Source: an uncultured Lachnospiraceae bacterium (GTDB taxonomy: Bacteria; Bacillota; Clostridia; Lachnospirales; Lachnospiraceae). From it: a stretch of DNA of 59,436 bases. The notes below the pieces were generated by a model. It ran no database searches, had not been told where the DNA came from, and saw only the letters and a list, made by a program, of their open reading frames with translations. Shown here piece after piece: positions 25,922-36,049 of the stretch. Within the stretch, counting starts at the first letter, position 1, and the number at the start of each line of letters is the position of its first letter. The stretch is from contig CAJTOK010000018.1 of the NCBI GenBank assembly GCA_910577825.1, forward strand, positions 1 to 59,436, in the 5' to 3' direction. Position numbers and translations under genes: made by a program.

Positions 25922-26437
25922 ATGGCTAGTTTAATTGAAGAACTTATCAGCGCACTCAATGCTGAAAAAGCGGTCTATGAAGAGCTGGTCCCGGTATCTG
26001 AGAGAAAGACAAAGGTACTTATAAAAAATGACCTGGAGGAATTAAAAAAGGTCACAGCACAGGAACAGCTTTTAATAGACAGGGCAGGAGTTATCGGGCA
26101 CAAAAGGGAAGAAACCATTAAGAATATAGGGGTAGTTCTTAATAAGACACCAGCAGAACTTGACCTTACATCACTTACAAAGCTTCTGGCAAGGCAGCCG
26201 GAAGAAAAGAAAGCACTTGCAGCCCTGCACGATTCGCTGCGGACTACTATGAGGCGGCTTGTGGAGGTTAATGAAAGAAATAAAGATTTAATTGAAAATT
26301 CCCTTGAAATGATAGAGTTTAATATGAACTTTATTCAAAGTACACGGATGTCACCGGGGAACAATAATTACAACCGCAATGCAACAAACAGTTATACTTC
26401 GGATTATGGAGGACATGGTTTTGATGCAAAGCAGTAG
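25922..26437 (+). CDS. flgN: Flagellar export chaperone FlgN
   Basis: A 171-aa helical, coiled-coil protein of the FlgN family, which protects hook-associated proteins FlgK and FlgL before export. Long amphipathic helices cover about residues 1-140 (including ELVPVSERKTKVLIKNDLEEL), and the last 30 residues are Asn/Gly-rich and probably disordered. The start lies 13 bp after flgM, and flgK follows. The family call rests on helix pattern, length and place. Confidence 0.88.
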   Translation: MASLIEELISALNAEKAVYEELVPVSERKTKVLIKNDLEELKKVTAQEQLLIDRAGVIGHKREETIKNIGVVLNKTPAELDLTSLTKLLARQPEEKKALAALHDSLRTTMRRLVEVNERNKDLIENSLEMIEFNMNFIQSTRMSPGNNNYNRNATNSYTSDYGGHGFDAKQ

Positions 26438-26559
26438 TAGTTATTTCCAGGCTGGTCGGTAAAGACCAGTCTGGATGGCTTTTAACAGTCCCCCTTCCAG
26501 GACATCCGTGTTTTTGATGGATATAAATAGTTGTAATACAGAGCAGTGGAGGATGAGAG

Positions 26560-28497
26560 ATGGGCAGTTTATTTACAAGTTTTGGTGTTGGTGTGCAGGG
26601 TGTACATGTTTCACAGTCAGGGCTTAATACTACATCACATAACCTTGCCAATACAAAAACACCAGGATATACAAGACAGCAGAATATCAACGCTGATATG
26701 CCATACCAGACATATAAGGTCACGAATAAGCATACCTCACAGATTGGCATGGGAACAAGGGTTGATACAATAAGGCAGATACGTGACCAGTTCCTTGACA
26801 AAGAATACAGGCTGGAATTTTCCAGGCAGGCATTTTACGACAAGCTTGTTGAAACAGAGAATGAAATAGAAGATGTATTTGGTGAAATGGAAGGCGTTGA
26901 ATTCAGGGGTGCGCTGAATGATATCTGGGAACAGATAGAAACCCTGTCCACAGACCCTGGAAGCATTGTATACCGCAAGCTTTTTATTTCAGATGCAGAA
27001 GCATTTATTGACAGGGCATATGACGTGTACAGGGAGCTTACAAATTACCAGAAAGGCCTTAATGATGAAATAGTTAAAAATGTCAAAAGGATTAATGAAA
27101 TAGGCGAGGGAATTGCAAAATATAACCAGATTATCACCCAGATAGAAGCATCAGGTGTGGAAAATGCCAACGACTACAGGGATGCAAGGAATTTACTTAT
27201 GGATGAACTGGCAGGCTATACATATTATACTACACAGGAAGATATTGATGGCAAGATGCAGATATATATAGATGGTGCACCACTTGTTATTGAAAACAGG
27301 AGTTACCATATGCACTGTGAGGAACTGTCAGAAGATACAGGAATGTACAATGTAGTATGGTCTGACAATGGTTTTGGCAGTGTATATGACCTTGATGTGG
27401 CATTTTCTAATAAAAACATGACAGACACAGGGTCACTTTATGGCATACTTACAGCACGTGGGAAAAGTTTTACTAATTATACAGACCTCCCGGTAGCACC
27501 AAAAGAGCCACAGGAAACAGATTACAGGGATGATGATGGTACATTTAATGAAACAGCATATAATGAAGCATATGAAGCGTATGAACTGGAATATGCACAG
27601 TTTGAAAAAGATTTAAAAGTATTTAACAATACAACAGGCAATTCTATAATTACTAAGATAGAATCACAGCTTGACAGGCTTGTACACGATATGGTGTGCA
27701 TGATTAACGATGTACTCTGCCCGAACATTGATTGTGGTTTAGATGCAATTACAACTACAGATATCAATGGAAAAGCTGTTGAACTTGAAGCAGGGACTTA
27801 TAAAATACTTGATGTTGTAAATGCACCAACAGGCACAGATGATGATTTAACCATTGGCGAGGAGCTGTTTAAAAGGAATACAACAGACAGGTACCAGGTA
27901 TTAATACTTGATAGACCATTAGACAGAAAAGACGCTGATGGCAACACGGTTCTTGATGCAAACGGGCAACCTGTCCCTGCCACACTTGAATTTACTGACA
28001 GTGAAGGGAATACTAAATATAAGCTTTTTGTATATAATGAAGAAAAGAAAGATGATATTTTCTCACAGTATACAATAATTAACCTTGGAATGAATGAAAA
28101 GGTGCTTGCCAGTTATTCACTGCTTCCTGTAAAAGTCAACCCGCTTGCAGGCGGTACAGGTGCTTATGCGCAGGATATGTTTACAGACCTTATAGCAAAC
28201 TGGCGGCATGAAACAATAGCACTTGACCCTAATACCCTTACAGTATATTCATTTGATAAATATTATGAAGAAATGGTAGAGGCACTTGGTACACAGGGCA
28301 AGATATGGACCAGCAAGCTTGAACACCAGACTTCACTTGCAGATGAAGTTGAGGCAAAAAGGCAGCAGATAGCAGGAGTTTCAACAAATGAAGAACTTGT
28401 AACCCTTCTGCAGTACCAGCATGCGTTTAATGCTGCATCAAGATATATCAATGCGATTGATGAAATGCTGCAGAACCTTATTGAAAGGTTAGCATAA
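26560..28497 (+). CDS. flgK: Flagellar hook-associated protein FlgK (copy 1)
   Basis: First hook-filament junction protein, exported through the flagellar channel. The 645-aa product begins with the rod/hook N-terminal motif SQSGLNTTSHNLANTKTPGY (residues about 19-38) and ends with the coiled-coil segment LLQYQHAFNAASRYINAIDE. Both ends match canonical FlgK. The middle includes an acidic insertion around residues 310-360. The ATG follows GGAGG. A second FlgK-like gene follows immediately. Confidence 0.92.
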   Translation: MGSLFTSFGVGVQGVHVSQSGLNTTSHNLANTKTPGYTRQQNINADMPYQTYKVTNKHTSQIGMGTRVDTIRQIRDQFLDKEYRLEFSRQAFYDKLVETENEIEDVFGEMEGVEFRGALNDIWEQIETLSTDPGSIVYRKLFISDAEAFIDRAYDVYRELTNYQKGLNDEIVKNVKRINEIGEGIAKYNQIITQIEASGVENANDYRDARNLLMDELAGYTYYTTQEDIDGKMQIYIDGAPLVIENRSYHMHCEELSEDTGMYNVVWSDNGFGSVYDLDVAFSNKNMTDTGSLYGILTARGKSFTNYTDLPVAPKEPQETDYRDDDGTFNETAYNEAYEAYELEYAQFEKDLKVFNNTTGNSIITKIESQLDRLVHDMVCMINDVLCPNIDCGLDAITTTDINGKAVELEAGTYKILDVVNAPTGTDDDLTIGEELFKRNTTDRYQVLILDRPLDRKDADGNTVLDANGQPVPATLEFTDSEGNTKYKLFVYNEEKKDDIFSQYTIINLGMNEKVLASYSLLPVKVNPLAGGTGAYAQDMFTDLIANWRHETIALDPNTLTVYSFDKYYEEMVEALGTQGKIWTSKLEHQTSLADEVEAKRQQIAGVSTNEELVTLLQYQHAFNAASRYINAIDEMLQNLIERLA

Positions 28498-28577
28498 TTA
28501 GTTACAGGTGTCTGTACAGGGCGCTTGCAGTACAGGCCTTTTAGAAAAATAACAAGCGCAGAAATGAGGTAGAAGAT

Positions 28578-30719
28578 ATGCCATCAACATTTTTAGGATT
28601 AAGTATAGCATCATCAGGAATGGCAGCATATAATGCACATTTTAATGTTACAGCACATAATATAGCCAATGTTAAAACCCCGAGTTATTCAAGACAGTGG
28701 GCTGAACAGGTATTTAAAGACCCTATTTCAACAAGCACTTCCTTTGGCATGATAGGTACTGGTTCAGAAGCTATATCTATTAACAGTACACGTGATGAAT
28801 ACTATGACTATAAATTCCGTAAGAATAATTCCATGTATGGTTATTATGATACAGCAGAGTATTATATGAAAAGCCTGCAGGATTACCTGTATGCTGCGGA
28901 CAGCAAGAGCGGCGGGCTTTCCAATTCTTTAAACAGTTTTTTTGACAGGCTTACAGTCCTTACAAAAAGTGCTGCTGATACTACAATACGTACTGAGGCA
29001 ACAGGCTATGCAGACACACTTGCAGAGTATGCTAATGAAATGACAAGGAATTATAAGCAGATGCAGAATGAAATAAACCTGCAGATAAATACAACAGTAA
29101 ACCAGATAAATGCTTATGCAGACCAGATAGCATCACTTACAAAGCAGATAACATCACTTGAAGTCTTTGGAAGCAGGGCAAATGATTTAAGGGACCAGAG
29201 GGCAAAAGCCATTGATGAACTTTCACTTCTTGCAGATGTTGATGTCGTAGAAAAAGAGCCTGCAGACAGCAATGGAATCTACCAGTATATGGTTTATCTT
29301 GGCGGCGGCGTGCTTGTAGATACCAATGTATTCAACCAGATAGAGATTAAACCATCAGAAACACATGTAAACCAGACAGATATAGACGGGCTTTATGAAC
29401 TTAAATGGAGCAACGGGCAGAAGTTTAATGTAAGGAATACACAGCTTGGCGGGCAGTTACAGGCATTGTTTGAGATAAGGGATGGCAACAATGGCGAAAA
29501 CTTCCAGGCAGACTTTAAAGAATTTAATGAAGATGAAAGGACATTTACGGTAGTAGCAGACCCGTTAAATGCCAATTCAGCTTCCAGCATTTCAAAGTTA
29601 AATATACCTGCAGCAGATGGAGTAATTACAATAGGGGTTGTTGATTTTAAATATGATTATTTTAGTGCATCAGTAACACCAGACGGCAAATATACATATA
29701 CATTTAAGCTTACCAATACACTTTCCACATCAGAGACATCATACCTGCAGAGCTTATTAGATGCAGCAGGTGAAGATGGTTCTGTTAATGCAAGTGTAGG
29801 TGATTCAATAAAATACCGTGGAATACCATATTACCTGGCACAGCTGAATGAATTTACCAGGACGCTTTCTGCAACATTTAACCAGCAGCAGAACAGGGGC
29901 TATGACATGTATGGCAACAGGGGCGTTGACCTGTTTATGGCTATGGAGCAGACATCTTCAAAGCAGATGGACATGACAGAATTTTTGAAAAATTCAGTAG
30001 ACGGCTATTATTACCTTGATGGCCAGAAAGTATTTACACAAGATGATTACGATAAATATATAGATAAAAATTATGAGGATACTGATTTATATGAGATAAC
30101 AGAAAAAGAAAGTGCAGATGGCGAAGCTGTTACAATAGGAAATACAACATATACCCATATGGTGGTAACTAATAAAGAAACTGGCAAAGTTGTTGAAGAA
30201 ATTTATAAGTCAAATGATGAAGCAGGGGCAATATTTACATTTAATTCCCTTGTAAAAGAAGGTGAAAAAGCTTCATATTACAGCATGACTGGCGGTAATT
30301 TTTCAGCTAACAGGGATATGGTAAAAGATGGCAGGCTTATAGCAGGTTCTGCAAGAGACCCGAAAGGTGAAGATACAGGTTCAGTAGATAACAGTGGTGC
30401 TGAAGAAGCAGAAAACCTTGCAATACTTGCAGGCCTTAAAAGTGATACATCAATGTTTAAACAGGGAGACCCCATATCATTCCTCCAGGTCCTGACAGGA
30501 ACTATAGGCGTTGATTCCAGAAAGATGATAGATTGTGCCAAAAATGCACAGAATATCACAGAAGCAGTTGATAACAGAAGACTTGCAGTTTCTGGTGTAG
30601 ATGAAGATGAAGAAGGCCAGATGATTATAGAAGTACAGAATCTTTTAAATATACAATACAAGGTAGTATCAGTAATGAATGAGGTACTTAATAAACTTAT
30701 TAATGAAATGGGATTATAA
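28578..30719 (+). CDS. FlgK-like hook-associated protein (copy 2)
   Basis: A 713-aa protein with the FlgK N-terminal motif MAAYNAHFNVTAHNIAN (about residues 15-31) but a diverged C-terminus, NLLNIQYKVVSVMNEVLNKL, that lacks the YQ-x-A-x-x-A-S pattern of copy 1. The middle is largely unrelated to copy 1. It may form a second ring of the hook-filament junction or replace copy 1 in some conditions. It has its own ribosome site (GAGGTAGA) 81 bp after flgK. Confidence 0.85.
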   Translation: MPSTFLGLSIASSGMAAYNAHFNVTAHNIANVKTPSYSRQWAEQVFKDPISTSTSFGMIGTGSEAISINSTRDEYYDYKFRKNNSMYGYYDTAEYYMKSLQDYLYAADSKSGGLSNSLNSFFDRLTVLTKSAADTTIRTEATGYADTLAEYANEMTRNYKQMQNEINLQINTTVNQINAYADQIASLTKQITSLEVFGSRANDLRDQRAKAIDELSLLADVDVVEKEPADSNGIYQYMVYLGGGVLVDTNVFNQIEIKPSETHVNQTDIDGLYELKWSNGQKFNVRNTQLGGQLQALFEIRDGNNGENFQADFKEFNEDERTFTVVADPLNANSASSISKLNIPAADGVITIGVVDFKYDYFSASVTPDGKYTYTFKLTNTLSTSETSYLQSLLDAAGEDGSVNASVGDSIKYRGIPYYLAQLNEFTRTLSATFNQQQNRGYDMYGNRGVDLFMAMEQTSSKQMDMTEFLKNSVDGYYYLDGQKVFTQDDYDKYIDKNYEDTDLYEITEKESADGEAVTIGNTTYTHMVVTNKETGKVVEEIYKSNDEAGAIFTFNSLVKEGEKASYYSMTGGNFSANRDMVKDGRLIAGSARDPKGEDTGSVDNSGAEEAENLAILAGLKSDTSMFKQGDPISFLQVLTGTIGVDSRKMIDCAKNAQNITEAVDNRRLAVSGVDEDEEGQMIIEVQNLLNIQYKVVSVMNEVLNKLINEMGL

Positions 30720-30781
30720 AACCAGAGAATATTAAATGTTATACAGGGACAATATAACAAGTAAAAATGGAGGTACAAGTT

Positions 30782-32302
30782 ATGAGAATAACCAATACCA
30801 TGATTTCTAACAGTGCTAAGAACCATATATCTAGTGCTAAGAACAAGCTTTTAAAGTATGAAGAACAGTACACTTCACAACAGAAGATACAGAGGCCGTC
30901 AGATGACCCTACTGTTGCAGTACGTTCATTAAGGTTAAGGACAACATATTCACAAGTTGAACAGTATCTTGAGAAAAATGTCCAGGATGCACTTAACTGG
31001 ATGGATATGACAGAAGGCGCTTTAACCAATGTAGGCAAAATGCTTGACTCAATGAAACATTTCCTTGTACAAGGCGATGTTGATTTTATGGAAGCATCTG
31101 AAAGGAAATCTGTAATACAGACACTTAAGAAAAACGTAGAAGGAATATTCAGGGAGGAGGCTAACGCAGACTATGCCGGCCGCTATCTTTTTTCAGGATA
31201 CCGTACAGACACATCCCTTTTATTCCCATCATTAACAGATAACCTTGAATATAAGATAACAGAAAATTTTTCTTATGATTCTTTCAGGAATGTAACTTCA
31301 GTTATAGGAGGCGCCAGGTACAGCCCTGACACTTCATCCGGGCAGGAATATATTGATAATACAGCTATAACCACAACTGCATACCGCCTGCAGCTTGCAT
31401 ATACTAACTGTGCAACAGAAGTAAACTTTGATACAGGCATGGATGAGGCAATACAGTTTACATTTACCAATAGTAATGGTGAAGATATAACAGACAGTAT
31501 ACTTTCAGGTGATTTAAGGATTGAACTTTCAACTTCAAGCTTAAACGTGCGTGAAGTAGCAGATGATGATGTCCTCTATCTTTATGATACAGGGGAAATA
31601 CTTGTGGGAAAGAATGTATTCAATGCAATACAGGAGAACCAGGCATCAATTTCAGTTGACTACTTAAAGTCAGAATTTAAACAGTTTGATGTACGCCCGG
31701 AAATGTATTTTAAAGCAGACTGCCATGATGTAGTTACAGACAAGACAATTAAATATTCAGAGCCAGAAGGCCAGACCATAAGGTATGAAGTTAATTTTAA
31801 CCAGACAATTAATGTAAATACACAGGCAAGGGATGCACTAAGCACAGATATATACCGTACCATTGAGTATATAGAGCAGAATATACAATATGTAGATGAG
31901 GCAGAAACAAGAATTAATGAAGTTGACAAGCTTATAGGCAATACTACTGATGAAGAAGAGCTTACTAAACTTAAATCATTAAAAGTTTCACTTGAAGATG
32001 AACTCAAGCTGCGTGTAAAAGTTATGTCAGAAGCATTTGGAATAGGGCTTACTATGGTTGATAACGTAGAAGCACAGCTTAATATTGCGGTGGCAGACCT
32101 TGGCGCTAAATATAACAGGACACAGCTTACATATGATAAATTATTAGATACAAGGCTTGATACAGAAGATAAACTTGCAGAAAACGAAGGTGTAGAGCTG
32201 CCAGATGTATTTATTAATATTACACAGGCAAATAATTTGTACCAGGCATCCCTGTCAGCAACTTCAAAGATACTTGGCAACTCACTTTTAAGCTATATTT
32301 AA
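30782..32302 (+). CDS. flgL: Flagellar hook-associated protein FlgL
   Basis: Second hook-filament junction protein. The 506-aa product starts MRITNTMISNSAKNHI and has QKIQRPSDDPTVAVRSLRLR, a flagellin-like D0/D1 end shared by FlgL; the C-terminus reads LSATSKILGNSLLSYI. It is much longer than Bacillus FlgL (about 300 aa) because of a large middle region (about residues 140-390). The ATG at 30782 has GGAGG; an upstream in-frame start at 30767 overlaps that site. Confidence 0.9.
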   Translation: MRITNTMISNSAKNHISSAKNKLLKYEEQYTSQQKIQRPSDDPTVAVRSLRLRTTYSQVEQYLEKNVQDALNWMDMTEGALTNVGKMLDSMKHFLVQGDVDFMEASERKSVIQTLKKNVEGIFREEANADYAGRYLFSGYRTDTSLLFPSLTDNLEYKITENFSYDSFRNVTSVIGGARYSPDTSSGQEYIDNTAITTTAYRLQLAYTNCATEVNFDTGMDEAIQFTFTNSNGEDITDSILSGDLRIELSTSSLNVREVADDDVLYLYDTGEILVGKNVFNAIQENQASISVDYLKSEFKQFDVRPEMYFKADCHDVVTDKTIKYSEPEGQTIRYEVNFNQTINVNTQARDALSTDIYRTIEYIEQNIQYVDEAETRINEVDKLIGNTTDEEELTKLKSLKVSLEDELKLRVKVMSEAFGIGLTMVDNVEAQLNIAVADLGAKYNRTQLTYDKLLDTRLDTEDKLAENEGVELPDVFINITQANNLYQASLSATSKILGNSLLSYI

Positions 32303-32323
32303 TATTACATCCACTTGGCGGTA

Positions 32324-32361
32324 ACTATAATGCCCCGTATATAAAAACGGGGCATTATAGT
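32324..32361 (+). other. Strong hairpin before fliW
   Basis: A perfect 14-bp stem (ACTATAATGCCCCG / CGGGGCATTATAGT) with a 10-nt A-rich loop ends 20 nt before the fliW start. There is no long T run, so it may be a weak terminator, an mRNA-stabilising stem or an attenuator that lowers fliW-csrA relative to flgL. Confidence 0.6.
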
Positions 32362-32381
32362 TTAGAAATGGAGGCAGATTA

Positions 32382-32825
32382 ATGAAGATTAATACAAAAT
32401 ATTTTGGAGAAATTGAAATAGGGGACGAAAAAATAATACATTTTGACAACGGTGTATTAGGATTTGAGGGTTACAAGGATTATACAATACTCTATGATAT
32501 AGAGGCAGAAGAAGAACCATTTTTTTCATGGCTTCAGAGTGTAGAAGAACAGTCCCTTGCATTTCCTATAGTTAATCCGTTTAAAGTAGATAAAGACTAT
32601 AACCCCCGGATAAATGACGGGATGCTTAAAAATATTGGTGAATGCCTGGATGAAGAACTGGTCATATTTTTTATGGCTACAATCCCTGAAGATATTAAAG
32701 AAACTTCTGTAAATATGAAAGCGCCTCTTATTATAAATTCCGTTTCCAGAAAAGGTGTGCAGCTTATAGTAGAAAGCCCGGAATATGAGATTAAGCATAA
32801 ACTTATAAGACAGGAAGAAGAATAG
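32382..32825 (+). CDS. fliW: Flagellar assembly factor FliW
   Basis: A 147-aa protein that binds flagellin and CsrA. When flagellin is scarce outside the cell, flagellin captures FliW and CsrA is free to block fliC translation. Family features are FGEIEIGDEKIIHFDNG near the start, LGFEGYKDY, and APLIINSVSRKGVQ near residue 117. It sits 15 bp before csrA. The ATG follows GGAGG. Confidence 0.94.
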   Translation: MKINTKYFGEIEIGDEKIIHFDNGVLGFEGYKDYTILYDIEAEEEPFFSWLQSVEEQSLAFPIVNPFKVDKDYNPRINDGMLKNIGECLDEELVIFFMATIPEDIKETSVNMKAPLIINSVSRKGVQLIVESPEYEIKHKLIRQEEE

Positions 32826-32840
32826 ATTGGAGGCGGTATC

Positions 32841-33074
32841 ATGTTAGCACTTGCACGTAAATTAAACCAGTCAATAGTTATAGGCAACAATATTGAAATT
32901 ACACTTCTTGAAATAAAAGGAGACCAGATTAAAGTAGGAATAAATGCACCAAAATCTGTTCCTATATACCGGAAGGAAATATATGAGCAGATACAGGAAG
33001 AAAATAAAAAAGCAGCACAGGCAGAAGTGGATGTAAAATCACTGGAAAATCTGTTTCCAGGAAATATTAAGTAA
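32841..33074 (+). CDS. csrA: Carbon storage regulator CsrA
   Basis: A 77-aa RNA-binding protein that represses translation at GGA-containing hairpins. It starts MLALARKLNQSIVIGNN and has GDQIKVGINAPKSVPIYRKE, the RNA-binding edge strand. The C-terminal tail is the longer Firmicute type, which takes part in FliW binding. The likely target is the fliC leader at 37300-37340, where a GGA stem-loop and a GGA in the ribosome site are visible. Confidence 0.95.
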   Translation: MLALARKLNQSIVIGNNIEITLLEIKGDQIKVGINAPKSVPIYRKEIYEQIQEENKKAAQAEVDVKSLENLFPGNIK

Positions 33075-33196
33075 TCCACAAAATATGCCGATATAGAGTA
33101 AAGATAGACTACTGTAATTATTTATGGCATTGGATGTTATAAACAATTACAAAGAAGTTTTGCAAAGGAGTAACAGCATCACACGGAGGTGGTAAA

Positions 33197-33613
33197 ATGT
33201 CAATGGAAATTGAAAAACTAGAGAGGCCAGTTAAAAATGTACCAGAATATGACAGTGCAGCAACAGCTGCTGTATATACAGCTCCTAAACCAAAAGCAGA
33301 TAACACCAGCAGTACAGCAGGCAAGGATGCAGGCAGTGGTACTGTTAAGGAAGACAATCCCCTGGCACAGGAAAAAGGAAAAGCATTGTCAAAAGAAACA
33401 CTTGATTCTGCATTTGCTGGCATGAACTCGAAACTTAAAATGCAGCGTACACGTTGTGAGTACGAGTATGATGAAGCAACCAACAGGGTATCAATAAAAG
33501 TATATGATAAAGATACTGATGAACTTGTCCTTGAAGCTCCTCCGGAGGAGTCCATAGAGGCGCTTAAAAAGACACTGGAGATGGCTGGCATCATAGTCGA
33601 CAGGAAATATTAA
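33197..33613 (+). CDS. flaG: FlaG-family flagellar protein
   Basis: A 138-aa protein with a variable, Ala/Lys-rich N-terminal half and a conserved FlaG C-terminal half: LKMQRTRCEYEYDEATNRV near residues 84-102 and DELVLEAPPEESIEAL followed by GIIVDRKY. FlaG proteins affect filament length and stand next to fliD in many bacteria. The ATG follows GGAGGTGG. It precedes fliD by 18 bp. Confidence 0.9.
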   Translation: MSMEIEKLERPVKNVPEYDSAATAAVYTAPKPKADNTSSTAGKDAGSGTVKEDNPLAQEKGKALSKETLDSAFAGMNSKLKMQRTRCEYEYDEATNRVSIKVYDKDTDELVLEAPPEESIEALKKTLEMAGIIVDRKY

Positions 33614-33631
33614 AAGATAGGAGTGGTCAGA

Positions 33632-35920
33632 ATGCCAATAAGAATGACAGGTCTTAACTCAGGACTCGACACAGAGTCCATAATTGCAGCACTTATGTCT
33701 GCACAGCGCACAAAACAGACAAAAGTGGAGAACAAAAAAACAAAACTTGAATGGAAAAAGGAACAGTGGGCTTCCCTGAATACAAAGATTTATAACTTCT
33801 ACACAAATTCACTCTCAAAGATGAGGATGAAGTCTGCTTATATGACCAAAGCAGCAACCTCATCAAATACATCAAAAGTAACAGCAAAAGCATCAACATC
33901 AGCCGCAACAGGTTCATACTCTGTCAAGGTAAACCAGGTAGCATCAGCACAGAAAGTTACAAGCGGCAAGCTTGGTAACTTAATAGCAAAAAGAGATGAT
34001 AAAGGTGACGTAGTCAAAGACAGTAATGGTAATATAGTTTATGAAGAAGGAAAAGTAACTTCCAAAACAAGGCTTGTAGATTTGAAGGATGCTGGTTTTG
34101 GTGAAGGCACACAGATAAAAGTTGCAGCCGGGGATAAAACAGTATTCCTTGAAGTTGATGATAAAACTACCATTGGTGATTTTGTAGGCAAATTAAGCGA
34201 TGCAGGACTTAATGCAACATTTGATGAACAGCAGCAGAGGTTTTTTATAAGCTCAGCTAAGAGTGGTAAAGACGGCAAATTTACAATTACATCAGGTAAA
34301 ATGGAGGATGTACAAAAAAAAGCCACAGATAATTTAAAGAAGCTTATAGGATATGACAGCCTTTCATCTGCTAATAAGACTACAGCCGATAATATAATGG
34401 CAGGGCTGCAGACTGGAAGCAAAAGCGTAGATGATGTTATAGAGAGGCTTACAACACTTGCCAATGATTATTCAGATAAGGAAGCAAAGAGAAAAGCAAC
34501 TGAATTATATACTGCTGAAGCAAAAGCATCAGTAATTAATGGTTTTGAAGAAGAAGTAAGAAACTCTCTTGAAGGAAAAGAAGAAACATATCACCCTACA
34601 ATAGAAGAAAAAATAGAATATTTAAAAAAGAAAGGGTATAAAACTGATATACCTGACGGTGAAACTGATCCAGCTAAAAAAGAAGAAGCTTTTAAGAAGA
34701 CATTAGATAAATATGCAGATAAAGAAGCAGAAAAACGTATAAAATCAAATGATTATGATTATAAGTCCAAAATTGAGAATGCAACACAGAATGGTATTAC
34801 TGCTAAAGAAATAAATGATGTAAAAATTGCTTTAGGACCAGCAGGAACTGATGGAAGTGTAAAACTTAAAGAAGATAAAGAATATACCTTTGATGACCGC
34901 ATGGCCAGGACAATGAAAACCAACACTGATATTGATTCTGCTGCTAAGGAATATTCTAAACAGATGAATAATTTCTTAAGCGACCAAAACGGGGCTGTTA
35001 CAGGAGATGGAGAAGCACTTAAGGTACTTGGACTGGGAAACGTTAATGGAAATAAGATACCAGCCGGCACAAGTAGCGATATGGCAGTTATAGAAGCTGG
35101 TGACACAGAAATTGAATATAATGGAGCAATTCTTACAAGTGACACTACTAATATAACAGTGGCAGGAATTGAACTTAATGTTCTTGGAACAACAGGTGAT
35201 GAAGAGGTTAATATTTCAGTAACCAATGATACATCAGGAGTATATGATACAATTAAAGAATTTATTTCAGAGTATAATGCTATACTTAAAGAAATGAATA
35301 CATTATATAATGCTGGTTCTGCTAAAGATTATGATGTGCTCTCAGATGAAGAAAAAGATGCAATGAGTGATTCAGAAGTTGAAAAGTGGGAAACAAAAAT
35401 TAAAGACTCACTTTTAAGGCGTGATACAACTCTTGGAGGAATTATTTCTTCATTTAAGAATAAAATGGTGGGTACATATGCAAAATCAGGTGGCGGCAAA
35501 TATTCATTAGCTTCAATAGGTATTTCAACATCACAGGATTATAAAGAAGGCGGGCTTCTTCATATACTGGGTGATGAAGATGATGCAGAATATGCAGATA
35601 AAACAAACCGTCTTAAAAAGATGTTAGATGAAGACCCTGATGCTGTAATAGGAGTTCTTACGAGCCTTACTGATTCATTATATTCAGACCTCCAGAAAAA
35701 AATGTCAGCTACTACAATGAGCAGCGCACTGACATTCTATAATGATAAAGAGATGTCCTCACAGCTTTCAGATTATAAAGATGAGATATCTAAATGGCAA
35801 AGCAGGCTTGATGAAATGGAAGACAAATATTACAAACAGTTTTCTGCAATGGAAACAGCTCTTGCTAATCTCCAGTCACAGCAGAATTCACTTGCAAGTA
35901 TGTTAGGCGGAGGAAATTAA
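33632..35920 (+). CDS. fliD: Flagellar filament cap protein FliD
   Basis: A 762-aa cap protein that helps flagellin fold at the filament tip. The N-terminus reads IRMTGLNSGLDTESIIAALM, and the C-terminus has SDYKDEISKWQSRLDEMEDK and LANLQSQQNSL, matching FliD_N and FliD_C. It is longer than Bacillus FliD because of a charged, helical insertion around residues 270-450. The ATG at 33632 is used because GGAG lies just upstream; a GTG at 33623 overlaps it. FliD is a likely client of the FliT-like chaperone downstream. Confidence 0.93.
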   Translation: MPIRMTGLNSGLDTESIIAALMSAQRTKQTKVENKKTKLEWKKEQWASLNTKIYNFYTNSLSKMRMKSAYMTKAATSSNTSKVTAKASTSAATGSYSVKVNQVASAQKVTSGKLGNLIAKRDDKGDVVKDSNGNIVYEEGKVTSKTRLVDLKDAGFGEGTQIKVAAGDKTVFLEVDDKTTIGDFVGKLSDAGLNATFDEQQQRFFISSAKSGKDGKFTITSGKMEDVQKKATDNLKKLIGYDSLSSANKTTADNIMAGLQTGSKSVDDVIERLTTLANDYSDKEAKRKATELYTAEAKASVINGFEEEVRNSLEGKEETYHPTIEEKIEYLKKKGYKTDIPDGETDPAKKEEAFKKTLDKYADKEAEKRIKSNDYDYKSKIENATQNGITAKEINDVKIALGPAGTDGSVKLKEDKEYTFDDRMARTMKTNTDIDSAAKEYSKQMNNFLSDQNGAVTGDGEALKVLGLGNVNGNKIPAGTSSDMAVIEAGDTEIEYNGAILTSDTTNITVAGIELNVLGTTGDEEVNISVTNDTSGVYDTIKEFISEYNAILKEMNTLYNAGSAKDYDVLSDEEKDAMSDSEVEKWETKIKDSLLRRDTTLGGIISSFKNKMVGTYAKSGGGKYSLASIGISTSQDYKEGGLLHILGDEDDAEYADKTNRLKKMLDEDPDAVIGVLTSLTDSLYSDLQKKMSATTMSSALTFYNDKEMSSQLSDYKDEISKWQSRLDEMEDKYYKQFSAMETALANLQSQQNSLASMLGGGN

Positions 35921-35941
35921 TAAAACTATTTACTAAATAGC

Positions 35942-36006
35942 CACTGTCTGTTATAATAAAGACAGTGCTTGTACAAGCGCAGGGGTATTGCAGGACAGTA
36001 CCCCTG
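35942..36006 (+). other. Two hairpins between fliD and fliS
   Basis: CACTGTCT / AGACAGTG (35942-35949 with 35960-35967) and CAGGGGTA / TACCCCTG (35980-35987 with 35999-36006) stand in series in the 129-bp gap. The first loop contains TATAAT. They may partly terminate fliD mRNA or mark a promoter for fliS. Confidence 0.5.
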
Positions 36007-36049
36007 TGTGTGGTTTTACAAAGCATAACAAATACATGGAGGTCAGGTT

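Noticed and set aside
31660..32280. Serine-rich open frame of 206 codons antisense to flgL.
   Set aside because: It arises from reverse reading of Glu/Asp/Lys-rich flgL codons and lacks a ribosome site.
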